Source: Anaerolineales bacterium
GTDB taxonomy: Bacteria; Chloroflexota; Anaerolineae; Anaerolineales; Villigracilaceae
Direction: 5' to 3'
DNA length: 45,461 bases
Assembly (NCBI GenBank): GCA_016932715.1
Contig: JAFGCG010000034.1
Span: 1-45,461, forward strand
Positions 23,361 through 30,335 of this stretch are shown here, one piece after another. The translations under genes and the position numbers were made by a program. Position 1 is the stretch's first letter. Each line of letters opens with the position of its first letter. The notes beneath the pieces were generated by a model. It worked only from the letters and a program-made list of their open reading frames with translations, was not told where the DNA came from and made no database searches.

Positions 23361-23435
23361 ATGTCGCTGCGAGCCCGACGGGCGAAGCAGTCTCCTCGTA
23401 ACAGGAGATTGCTTCCCGAAGGCTCGCAACGACAT
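23361..23435. repeat. Long REP/MITE-like palindrome
   Basis: ATGTCGCTGCGAGCC (23361-23375) through GAAGCAGTCTCCT (to about 23396) is mirrored by AGGAGATTGCTTC and GGCTCGCAACGACAT (to 23435). The arms are about 35 nt with few mismatches and a short loop. No coding capacity. It lies in the leader of the acyltransferase gene 18 bp before its start. Confidence 0.8.
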
Positions 23436-23453
23436 CAAATCGGAGTCTGTATC

Positions 23454-24533
23454 ATGATGTCAACAAACACTGAGGCAAGGGCTGATTGGGTCGATTACGC
23501 AAAGGGGATCGGGATCATCCTGGTTGTGTATGGCCACCTCCTGAGCAGCGCTTATCATGCCGGGCTGAACATCCCGCCGGGGTTTTTTGCCTATTCTGAC
23601 AGCATCGTATACAGCTTTCACATGCCGCTTTTCTTTTTTTTAGCGGGTCTTTTCGTCGAAAGCAGTTTTCGAAAACGCGGACCAGGGAATTATGTTCTTG
23701 ATAAATTTACACGGATCGCCTATCCATACTTTATTTGGTCGATCCTGCAAGTGGGCATGGAAGTGATTTTTTCGAGCCAGACACAAAAAGGGGCGGCCTT
23801 GGGGGATCTGCTCGCCATTCCATATCAGCCCTGGGGCCAGTTCTGGTTCATGTATGCGCTCTTTTTGATGCACATTACCTATGCCGTCATGACCAGGCTG
23901 GGCAAGTTTTGCGCGCCCGCCCTGTTTGTCATTGCAGTAGTGCTGTTCATTCGTCCAATCCCCAGCGGTGAATTTGCTCTTTTCGGTTTTTCGGGTCACT
24001 TTCTCTTTTTTGTCAGCGGCATCTATTTCAGGAAATATCTTATCGATCAGCAGCGCTGCGCCGTTCCTCCGTGGATGGTTCTCCCATTGTCCATCGTGCT
24101 CGTTGGATCCGGATATTATCTTTTCAGCAGCGTCATTGAACCCATGCGTTTGGTCGGCAAGCCCTACCCAGGCTATTTCCTGTTCCTATCCATCCTTGGG
24201 ATCGCAGCCTGTCTGGGACTTGCCCAATATCTTGCAGGAAGGAAGATCCTGGGATTCGTAAATACCCTGGGGATTTATTCCCTCCAAATATTTCTTGTCC
24301 ACATGCTGGCGGGCGTGGCAACGAGGATCATCCTGCTGCAATTCTTCCAGATCCAGAATTGGATCGTCCACATTCTCATCGGAGTCGCGGCAGCCCTGAG
24401 CATTCCTGTGCTCCTCCAGAAGATCTCCATCCAGATCAAATTTCCTTACCTGTTCGAGTTAAAGAGAAACAAGGTGGTCATCCCCAGCCAGATTTCAGCG
24501 AGCAGCAAGCTGCCGGAAGAGGACCACAGGTAA
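23454..24533 (+). CDS. Acyltransferase-3 family membrane protein
   Basis: A 359-residue polytopic membrane protein with about ten hydrophobic helices and no SGNH domain. The start of the domain, RADWVDYAKGIGIILVVYGH, with the conserved Asp and His, and the second block FHMPLFFFLAGLF match the acyltransferase-3 (NodX/OpgC/WecH-like) family, which acylates sugars or glycans at the membrane. The specific substrate is unknown. GGAG lies 8 nt before ATG 23454 (a second ATG follows immediately). The region upstream in the same frame is repeat DNA and not part of the protein. A second, larger acyltransferase of the same superfamily sits at 147-2147. Confidence 0.82.
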   Translation: MMSTNTEARADWVDYAKGIGIILVVYGHLLSSAYHAGLNIPPGFFAYSDSIVYSFHMPLFFFLAGLFVESSFRKRGPGNYVLDKFTRIAYPYFIWSILQVGMEVIFSSQTQKGAALGDLLAIPYQPWGQFWFMYALFLMHITYAVMTRLGKFCAPALFVIAVVLFIRPIPSGEFALFGFSGHFLFFVSGIYFRKYLIDQQRCAVPPWMVLPLSIVLVGSGYYLFSSVIEPMRLVGKPYPGYFLFLSILGIAACLGLAQYLAGRKILGFVNTLGIYSLQIFLVHMLAGVATRIILLQFFQIQNWIVHILIGVAAALSIPVLLQKISIQIKFPYLFELKRNKVVIPSQISASSKLPEEDHR

Positions 24534-24637
24534 AACAGGGGAAAGCAGCAACCTGAGGACCTATAATGCCGTATAACTTTTAGAGAGTGTTTTGAAATTC
24601 CGCGGAGGTGATGTTGAATTCTCTTGCTGACAAATTT

Positions 24638-24724
24638 GAGCCGCGAATTGCGCGAATTCGCACGAATTGTTCCTTTTACGGACCCAAACCTTTGTGCTCT
24701 TCGTGTTCTTTGTGGTGAATTAAG
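24638..24724. repeat. CTTCGTG-family repeat, AT-rich copy
   Basis: GAATTGCGCGAATTCGCACG-like sequence followed by CTCTTCGTGTTCTTTGTGG (to about 24716). It fills most of the 235-bp gap between two plus-strand genes; nothing else is seen in that gap. Confidence 0.6.
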
Positions 24725-24768
24725 AAACATTCTCTTAAGGAACAATCCCATTTCGGAGACACTGCCAC

Positions 24769-25380
24769 ATGGACACTACATACCGACTAAAAGGGTGGTA
24801 TCTGCTGCTGAATAGTATCATTGCACTGCTAACCCTTTCATCGCTGGCAGGACTAGCAGTCGCCATTATCCTGATCATTCTTGTGATCGGATTTTCGCTC
24901 CAGTCCTCACCGATACAGGACCTGATCCCTCTCGGAATGTTCGGCGGCTTATTCATCCTGTTTGCGGGGCTCCTGACATTAATCGGCATCATTTTCCCGC
25001 TTGGCAATGCCCTGTTCTCTTACCTGAAAACGGGATCGACCGGACTGGAGCTGCGGATCTGGCCCTTTTATCGTTTGCGCTGTGCCTGGCACCAGGTGAG
25101 CGGAATCGTGCATGCAAAAATCCTGGGAGGACGACTCTCACTTCCAATGCTGCGCATTCAGGAAGCTGAGAGCGCATCCCGAAAACCGGACCCGGACCCT
25201 ACATTAAGAGGCTATGACAGCGACACCGACCTTTCCATGCTGCCGCTGTTCTTAATCACGCTCCTGTTGTGGTCGGTCAAGTATAAGAACCTGATCCCCG
25301 TGTACATCTTCAAGGGTTGGCCGAACGGCAAACTCAGACAGGAGCTGGAAAGAAGGCTTGGACAGATATCCTTCGAGTAG
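24769..25380 (+). CDS. Membrane protein of unknown function
   Basis: A 203-residue protein. Two or three hydrophobic helices (about residues 10-85) are followed by a soluble region (about 86-150) beginning TGSTGLELRIWPFYRLRCAW, which looks like a PH-like/YdbT-type beta segment after membrane helices, then a short hydrophobic stretch LPLFLITLLLWSV and a basic/acidic tail (LRQELERRLGQ). I do not recognise a family with confidence. GGAG is 12 nt before ATG 24769, a wide spacing. It has no close neighbour on the same strand, and its upstream DNA is a dispersed repeat. Confidence 0.55.
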   Translation: MDTTYRLKGWYLLLNSIIALLTLSSLAGLAVAIILIILVIGFSLQSSPIQDLIPLGMFGGLFILFAGLLTLIGIIFPLGNALFSYLKTGSTGLELRIWPFYRLRCAWHQVSGIVHAKILGGRLSLPMLRIQEAESASRKPDPDPTLRGYDSDTDLSMLPLFLITLLLWSVKYKNLIPVYIFKGWPNGKLRQELERRLGQISFE

Positions 25381-25499
25381 CCGGTCAACACACATGCTGA
25401 GTCAGATAGTCTGTTGCATACTGCACCCGAGCAGGAGTGTTTTACGACATAATGCTGTCTACCTCCCGACTGGGCGCCAGATAGAAAGACAGGTTGCTC

Positions 25500-26120
25500 A
25501 TGTCCATCCATCGATCATCCCGTAGACCCAGCCTCACAAGCCTCGAAAGATTGAGACAGAACGCCATGGAGAGCCAGGTTTCCATTCCGGCAAGCGAATG
25601 GGACTATGCTGTTCCCCATCTCGTGGAATGCCAGTTCGAAAAAAACGATTATCTGGTCAGCGCCGGCGATGTGGCTGACAACTTTTACTTTATTCTTGAA
25701 GGGCTGGTCAGATTCTTCTATTCGACCGAATCTGGGAAGGAATTCAACAAGTACTTCGCCATGGAAAATGGTTTTGCCGGCTCGTTCCATTCGCTCGTCC
25801 TGAGGGCGCCCTGCGGCTTCTTCGTCCAGGCTCTGGAAGAAACAAATACGCTGGTACTGCCGAATCAACTGTTGCGCGAACTCTACGAGCGGCATCCGTG
25901 CTGGGAACGGCTTGGGCGGAGAAACGCTGAAAACCTGGTGCTGCTCAAGGAAGCGCGCGAAAAAGAACTACTGCTGGATGCCCTGGAGACCCGCTACCGC
26001 AGGTTTTTGAGAGAGTATCCCGGCCTGGAGGATCGCATCCCACAGTATCATATCGCCTCTTTTCTGGGCGTCACCAACGTTGCTTTATCCCGAATCCGAA
26101 GAAAAATTAACCAGGGTTAA
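25500..26120 (+). CDS. Crp/Fnr-family transcriptional regulator
   Basis: A 206-residue regulator with an N-terminal cyclic-nucleotide-binding-like domain (about 20-130; GDVADNFYFILEGLVRFFY is the typical GD-x6-G roll) and a C-terminal helix-turn-helix (PQYHIASFLGVTNVALSRIR). No cysteine cluster like that of Fnr is present, and the cAMP-binding Arg/Ser pair is not recognisable, so the effector is unknown. ATG 25500 is used, although its AGG is weak; MESQVSIP (25566) is an alternative start. It heads a plus-strand group with an HXXEE protein and an SDR, spaced by 109 and 130 bp, which it may regulate. Confidence 0.85.
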   Translation: MSIHRSSRRPSLTSLERLRQNAMESQVSIPASEWDYAVPHLVECQFEKNDYLVSAGDVADNFYFILEGLVRFFYSTESGKEFNKYFAMENGFAGSFHSLVLRAPCGFFVQALEETNTLVLPNQLLRELYERHPCWERLGRRNAENLVLLKEAREKELLLDALETRYRRFLREYPGLEDRIPQYHIASFLGVTNVALSRIRRKINQG

Positions 26121-26229
26121 TGCTTTCTTTCCCGTAGTCTGCTACCATGCCACAGGCTTACGGAATAGTCCCGCAAGCTATTCGCGCTCGAGCCGAAACG
26201 CCTGGGCCCAGACCACTGGAAAGGATGCG

Positions 26230-26784
26230 ATGAAAATGAGTAATATTATGACCGCCCTCGAACAGATCAGCTTCCTGAATCTGCCGTGGATTTTTTTCTT
26301 CATGTTTGTTCTGCATGAATTGGAAGAATGGAATATCGATCGGTTCGAGCACCAACACTTTGAAGGCTTGCCGTCCACCGCCACCGACAGGAGCGCGCGC
26401 ATGTGGATCGGGTTTGTCGTCCTGGTGGGCCTGGTCTGGTGCGCGGCTGCTACACTCCCAGGCGACCCAGCCACAGCCGCATGGATATTTTTGCCGGCGA
26501 TTGCCATCCTGCTTCAGAACTCTCTTCAACATATTTATTGGTCATACTATTTCAAACAGTATGCACCGGGTGTGATCACAGCCGCCCTGTTGTTAATCCC
26601 ATTCGGCTGTTACGTGATCGCCAGAGCCGTAACACAGGGATACGTGCCGACCTGGTATGCAGTAGTTTTGGCAGCTTTGATTATGATCGGATTTGCCCAG
26701 ACGGTCAGGGCTGGCAGCAAGATGACGCCTCTCATACGTACCATCAACAACATTGGGGTCTGGCTTTCGGACCGGATAAGATAA
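26230..26784 (+). CDS. HXXEE-domain membrane protein
   Basis: A 184-residue protein with five to six hydrophobic helices. The first helix leads into VLHELEEWN, the HxxEE motif that names the family, and a second conserved spot is LQNSLQHIYWSYYFKQYAPG, where further His and Tyr residues lie at the membrane face. The clustered His/Glu suggest a metal site within the membrane; no activity is known for the family. ATG 26230 is chosen since AAAGGA lies 7 nt upstream; the open frame before it overlaps the end of the regulator gene in another phase. It sits between a Crp/Fnr regulator and an SDR oxidoreductase. Confidence 0.8.
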   Translation: MKMSNIMTALEQISFLNLPWIFFFMFVLHELEEWNIDRFEHQHFEGLPSTATDRSARMWIGFVVLVGLVWCAAATLPGDPATAAWIFLPAIAILLQNSLQHIYWSYYFKQYAPGVITAALLLIPFGCYVIARAVTQGYVPTWYAVVLAALIMIGFAQTVRAGSKMTPLIRTINNIGVWLSDRIR

Positions 26785-26817
26785 CACCGGACAATCCATG
26801 CCGAAAGCAGTTGACAC

Positions 26818-26853
26818 CTGCTTCAGCGGACAGCCGTTCTGCCGCTGAAGCAG
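26818..26853. promoter_or_regulatory. Strong intercistronic hairpin
   Basis: Perfect 12-bp arms CTGCTTCAGCGG (26818-26829) and CCGCTGAAGCAG (26842-26853), with a further CAG/CTG pair inside after one bulged A. No U-tract follows on either strand, so it is not a standard terminator. It lies between the HXXEE and SDR genes and may stabilise an mRNA end or modulate readthrough. Confidence 0.6.
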
Positions 26854-26914
26854 CGCGTCAGGCAGCTCGTCCCAAAACACAGCACGCTCAACTCAAGTGG
26901 AGAGAAACATCAGA

Positions 26915-27652
26915 ATGAAAACACAAGGTAACACCATTTTCATTACAGGTGGAAGCGCAGGCATTGGGCTGTCCATCGCGAAAGCCTTTCTGCACTTACA
27001 AAACACGGTCATTGTCTGCGGCAGAGACGAGCAGAAACTGGCACAGGCGCAGAAAACTTACCCGGACCTTCACACACTCAGGTGCGATGTCACCAGCAAT
27101 GACGATTGCAACTACGCTTTTCAAAAAATTACATCCGAACATGAAGGGTTAAATATCCTGGTCAATAACGCCGGCATCCAATTCAATTACAATTTGTACG
27201 AGGCGAACGCCGCGCCGGAAAGAATACAACAGGAGATCGATACCAATTTTTCCTCTCTCGCCAAATTGACGAGCCTGTTTTTACCCGCCTTAATGAAACA
27301 GCCTGAAGCCGCGGTGGTGAATGTTTCCTCGGCAACCGGGATCGTGCCAAAACGAAACGCTGCGGTTTATTCGGCAACCAAGGCTGCTGTTCATTCGTTT
27401 TCGTCGGTGTTGCGCCGGCAATTGGCGAATAGTACGGTCAGGGTCTTCGAACTCTTCCCGCCGGTCGTGGATACAGCAATGACCAGGGACCGCGCAGGCA
27501 ATAAATTGTCACCGGACTTCGTTGCCGGTCAACTCATCCGCGGCATGCAGCAGGATACCTATGAAATTCCAGTCGGCAGAGCCAGGCTGCTATTCCTGAT
27601 CAACAGAATCTCACCGGCACTGGCAGCGCAGATGATTCAAAGACAATCCTGA
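26915..27652 (+). CDS. SDR-family oxidoreductase (DltE-like)
   Basis: A 245-residue classical short-chain dehydrogenase/reductase. Cofactor motif TGGSAGIG (residues 11-18), an Arg-containing loop CGRDEQKL pointing to NADP, NNAG in ILVNNAGIQFN, the catalytic Ser in VVNVSSATG and Y-x-x-x-K in AVYSATKAAVHSF. It follows the DltE/short-chain alcohol dehydrogenase pattern (VDTAMTRDRAG after the active site). The substrate is unknown. ATG 26915 is used with GGAGAG 10 nt upstream; a GTG 18 nt earlier overlaps that site. It is the last gene of the Crp/Fnr - HXXEE - SDR group. Confidence 0.88.
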   Translation: MKTQGNTIFITGGSAGIGLSIAKAFLHLQNTVIVCGRDEQKLAQAQKTYPDLHTLRCDVTSNDDCNYAFQKITSEHEGLNILVNNAGIQFNYNLYEANAAPERIQQEIDTNFSSLAKLTSLFLPALMKQPEAAVVNVSSATGIVPKRNAAVYSATKAAVHSFSSVLRRQLANSTVRVFELFPPVVDTAMTRDRAGNKLSPDFVAGQLIRGMQQDTYEIPVGRARLLFLINRISPALAAQMIQRQS

Positions 27653-27740
27653 GCCCGAATCGATAACCCGCTCCATTTTATAAGTATAAAAGTAGAGAAA
27701 ATTTTATGAAAGCGATAGCAAGACCGGCAACCAATTTTTA

Positions 27741-27767
27741 AACCTTCGTGCCCTTCGTGGTGAAAAA
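27741..27767. repeat. CTTCGTG-family repeat fragment
   Basis: AACCTTCGTGCCCTTCGTGG followed by TGAAAAA, abutting the stop codon of the response regulator gene. It is similar to the copies at 24638 and in nuoL. Confidence 0.6.
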
Positions 27768-28421
27768 CTATGACTCGGAGAGATCCGTCAGCCCGCAGCG
27801 GATGGCAAGGACGGCCGCCTGTGTGCGATCCTCCACCCCCAGCTTCTCGAAAATCGAACTGACATAATTCCTGACCGTACCTTCCGAAAGATAGACCCTT
27901 GCGGCGATCTCAGCATTCGAGAAACCCTTCCCCAGCAAGCCAAGCACTTCCTTCTCGCGTTCGCTGAGCAGACTGGCAAGCGTCGTATCGGGCGTGGTGA
28001 ACGGTTGTGTGACGTGAGCGAAGAGCTTCCCTGCCACAGCCGGGTCGACCGGCGTCTTCCCAGCCGCGGCTTCCTTGATGGAAGCGATCAACCGGTCGCG
28101 GGGAGTATCTTTCAACAGGTAGCCGCGCGCCCCGGCGCGGATGGCGTCGAAGACCCACTCGTCCGCATCGTAGGTGGTTAACACCAGCACTTCGACCCCG
28201 GGATATCCCCGGCGGATCTGACGCGTCGCCTGGACACCATTCATGAGGGGCATTTTCAAATCCATCAGCACCAGGTCCGGCAGACAGGTTGGGATGAGGT
28301 CGAGGGCGTCAGCGCCGTCGTTGGCTACGCCGACGATCTTCAACTCCGGGTCCGTGCTCAGGATGCCTTTCAGCCCCTCGCAGACCAGATCCTGATCGTC
28401 GCAAATTAGTATTTTGATCAT
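27768..28421 (-). CDS. NarL/FixJ-type response regulator
   Basis: A 217-residue two-component response regulator. The receiver domain has D8/D9, phosphoacceptor D54 (in LVLMDLKMP), the Thr in VLTTYDADEW and the Lys in YLLKDTP. The LuxR-type helix-turn-helix (about 150-207) carries LSEREKEVLGLLGKGFSNAE and RVYLSEGTVRNYVSSIFEKLG. It would be phosphorylated by the histidine kinase whose gene overlaps it by 4 bp (ATGA), a translationally coupled pair. Targets are unknown; the divergently transcribed DUF4405-type membrane gene is a candidate. Confidence 0.95.
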   Translation of the reverse strand: MIKILICDDQDLVCEGLKGILSTDPELKIVGVANDGADALDLIPTCLPDLVLMDLKMPLMNGVQATRQIRRGYPGVEVLVLTTYDADEWVFDAIRAGARGYLLKDTPRDRLIASIKEAAAGKTPVDPAVAGKLFAHVTQPFTTPDTTLASLLSEREKEVLGLLGKGFSNAEIAARVYLSEGTVRNYVSSIFEKLGVEDRTQAAVLAIRCGLTDLSES

Positions 28422-29659
28422 CCCCGGTTTCCCCTCTCGCTCCAGGAGAGGCTCAGGCGCGTCCCCTCGCCCGGGCGGCTGGCAATCTGGAGCGCCGCGT
28501 GGATAAGCTGTGCCCGTTCCTGCATACCCTGCAAACCGAAATGCCGGCTCCTCTCGACCGCCTGCGGATCGAATCCGGTCCCGTCATCTGCGATCTCCAG
28601 ACACAACTCTGAAGCGCTGCCCGTCAGTCTCATGTTGACAAGCTTTGCCCCGGCATGCCTGGCGACATTCTCGAGTGCCTCCTGCCCGATCCGGTAAAAA
28701 CATTGTTCCACTTCGAGAGGCAATCCGTCGAGGTGTTTCGGCAGATCGACGTCGAGCTGGAATCCGGCCCGGACCGCGGTCGTCTCGGCGCAGTCCTGCA
28801 GGGCGCGGACCAGTCCCAGGTCGGCGAGGGGGGCCGCGCGCAGCGCCTGGATCGCGTTGCGCGTCTCGGTCAGGCCATCACGCGTGGCGCGCAGGGAATG
28901 CCGCAAAAGATTGTGCGCCTGCTCCCGGTCCGAGGTCCAGAGCGAATCGACTGCCTCTAGTTGGACCGCGACTCCGCTCAGGGTGTGCGCCAGCGTGTCG
29001 TGAAGCTCGCGCGCCACGCGGTTGCGTTCCCGGCTGACCGTCAGTTGTTCGAGCGCGGCAAGATGATTTTCCAGTTTGCGGTTGGCTGCCTGCAGCGCCT
29101 GCCGCTCCGCCCGCAGCAGCCGCATGATCCGCGTAACGACATAGCCAACGAACAGGAAGGAAATAAAGCGGACGAACGCCAGACGGTGATAGGTGAATTC
29201 GTAAAGCTCGAAGTCGGCTTGTATCTGTCGAACCAGCACTGTGTCCAGAAATGTGATGAACACGCAGTACGCAAGGACAAGTTTGAGCTCGTACTGCCAG
29301 CTGACGAACAGCAGCGGGACAGACAGGAACAGGAAAAATTGCCAGGCATTCTCTTCACTGCTTCTGTCAGTATGCGTCGTCAGAAACAAATTGTGCGTTA
29401 CGAGAGAAAAAACGGTCGAACAGATCAGGGCAACCGGCAGGTAAAAACGCCCCAGCTGTCTCTCCAGCCAGGGCACGGACAGGTAGACCAGCAAACCCAT
29501 AGTTCCGCCGATTACAAAAAGATAGCCAAACCGGACTTTCCATTCCGGAAAACTGGAGGGCGCATGAACGTGCAGATTGACAAACATCAGAAAAAACTGC
29601 GCGACCAGAAACATCCGAAAAATGGTCAGCAGGCCGGGTTCCAGACGAGAGGTTTTCAC
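28418..29659 (-). CDS. Sensor histidine kinase, HisKA_3 (NarX/DesK-like) type
   Basis: A 413-residue membrane kinase. The N-terminal half has about six hydrophobic helices, without a recognisable extracellular sensor domain (7TM-like or DesK-like arrangement). A coiled coil (LRAERQALQAANRKLENHLA) leads into the HisKA_3 dimerisation domain with H220 in ARELHDTLAHTLSG, and the ATPase domain has FYRIGQEALENVARHA (N box), IADDGTGFD (G1) and FGLQGMQERAQ (G2). GTG 29659 is chosen because TGCTATGAT ends 6 nt upstream; the frame continues to 29689 inside the promoter. Membrane state or a lipid-borne signal is plausible but unproven. Confidence 0.9.
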   Translation of the reverse strand: MKTSRLEPGLLTIFRMFLVAQFFLMFVNLHVHAPSSFPEWKVRFGYLFVIGGTMGLLVYLSVPWLERQLGRFYLPVALICSTVFSLVTHNLFLTTHTDRSSEENAWQFFLFLSVPLLFVSWQYELKLVLAYCVFITFLDTVLVRQIQADFELYEFTYHRLAFVRFISFLFVGYVVTRIMRLLRAERQALQAANRKLENHLAALEQLTVSRERNRVARELHDTLAHTLSGVAVQLEAVDSLWTSDREQAHNLLRHSLRATRDGLTETRNAIQALRAAPLADLGLVRALQDCAETTAVRAGFQLDVDLPKHLDGLPLEVEQCFYRIGQEALENVARHAGAKLVNMRLTGSASELCLEIADDGTGFDPQAVERSRHFGLQGMQERAQLIHAALQIASRPGEGTRLSLSWSERGNRG

Positions 29660-29665
29660 AAAGAA

Positions 29666-29694
29666 ATCATAGCACGAGTTTCGAGGCAAGTCAC
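29666..29694 (-). promoter_or_regulatory. Promoter of the two-component operon, leaderless arrangement
   Basis: Minus-strand GTGACT (29694-29689), 17-nt spacer, TATGAT (29671-29666) extended by TGC. The box ends 6 nt before the GTG start of the kinase, so transcription is expected to begin at the start codon. Confidence 0.6.
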
Positions 29695-29827
29695 ATGACT
29701 GGGATCACATCTCGCCTGCTTTTTGTCACATATGTTCATGCAGCCGCTCAGGTGAGATTCTGAGTCTGTTCACTGAGGTTTCCACAGGGGAATTTGTATG
29801 ATGAACGCAAAAACACAGGAGATTTCC

Positions 29828-30286
29828 ATGAACAAGACATCGCGTAATTTCTGGATCGACATCACTCTTTTTCTGCTGCTGGGCATAGACATTGCCCTCG
29901 TCGGCTTCCCCCGCCGGGAGGCAGCCGGTATACACCCCGGTTTCGCCTGGCACGCCCATGCCATCATCAGCATCTTATTGACGCTCGGCTGCCTGGTCCA
30001 CGCCGCATCGCACTGGCGCTGGTTCCAGGCTGTCCTGACCGGCAAAGCGAAAGGCAGGATGAAGCTGATCATGAACGGCGCGGTCGTCATCACAATGCTG
30101 CTTGCCAACGTATCGGGGCACACCGTGCTGGAGTCCGGCGCCGCCAGCAGGCTGCACAGCCTGACCGGCTATTTCGCGCTGATCGGGTTAGTCGTCCATG
30201 CGGTCAAGCGCATCCACTGGATGGCAGGGACGGCGAAAAGATTTATCACCGCTGGCGGGCAGGAAAATACGGTTCCGTCGGCTTAA
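29828..30286 (+). CDS. DUF4405-like four-helix membrane protein
   Basis: A 152-residue protein with four hydrophobic helices (NFWIDITLFLLLGIDIALVG; WHAHAIISILLTLGCLVHAA; LIMNGAVVITMLLANVSGH; SLTGYFALIGLVVHAVKRIHW). Pairs of His residues in helices 2 and 4 (WHAHAI, LVHAASHWRW, VVHAVKRIHW) resemble the haem-b-ligating cytochrome-like DUF4405 family, so it may be a small membrane cytochrome. ATG 29828 has GGAGA 5 nt upstream; ATG 29798 also has a GGGG ahead of it. It is divergent from the two-component genes and ends before a terminator shared with nuoN. Confidence 0.65.
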   Translation: MNKTSRNFWIDITLFLLLGIDIALVGFPRREAAGIHPGFAWHAHAIISILLTLGCLVHAASHWRWFQAVLTGKAKGRMKLIMNGAVVITMLLANVSGHTVLESGAASRLHSLTGYFALIGLVVHAVKRIHWMAGTAKRFITAGGQENTVPSA

Positions 30287-30292
30287 AATAAA

Positions 30293-30320
30293 AGAAGGCT
30301 GTCCCAAAAGGCAGCCTTCT
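30293..30320. terminator. Terminator between DUF4405-like gene and nuoN
   Basis: AGAAGGCTG (30293-30301) and CAGCCTTCT (30312-30320), 10-nt loop. On the minus strand the stem is followed by TTTTATTTTA, a U-tract suited to ending the nuo operon. On the plus strand it follows the DUF4405-like stop. Confidence 0.8.
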
Positions 30321-30335
30321 GCATTCATTCACCCA

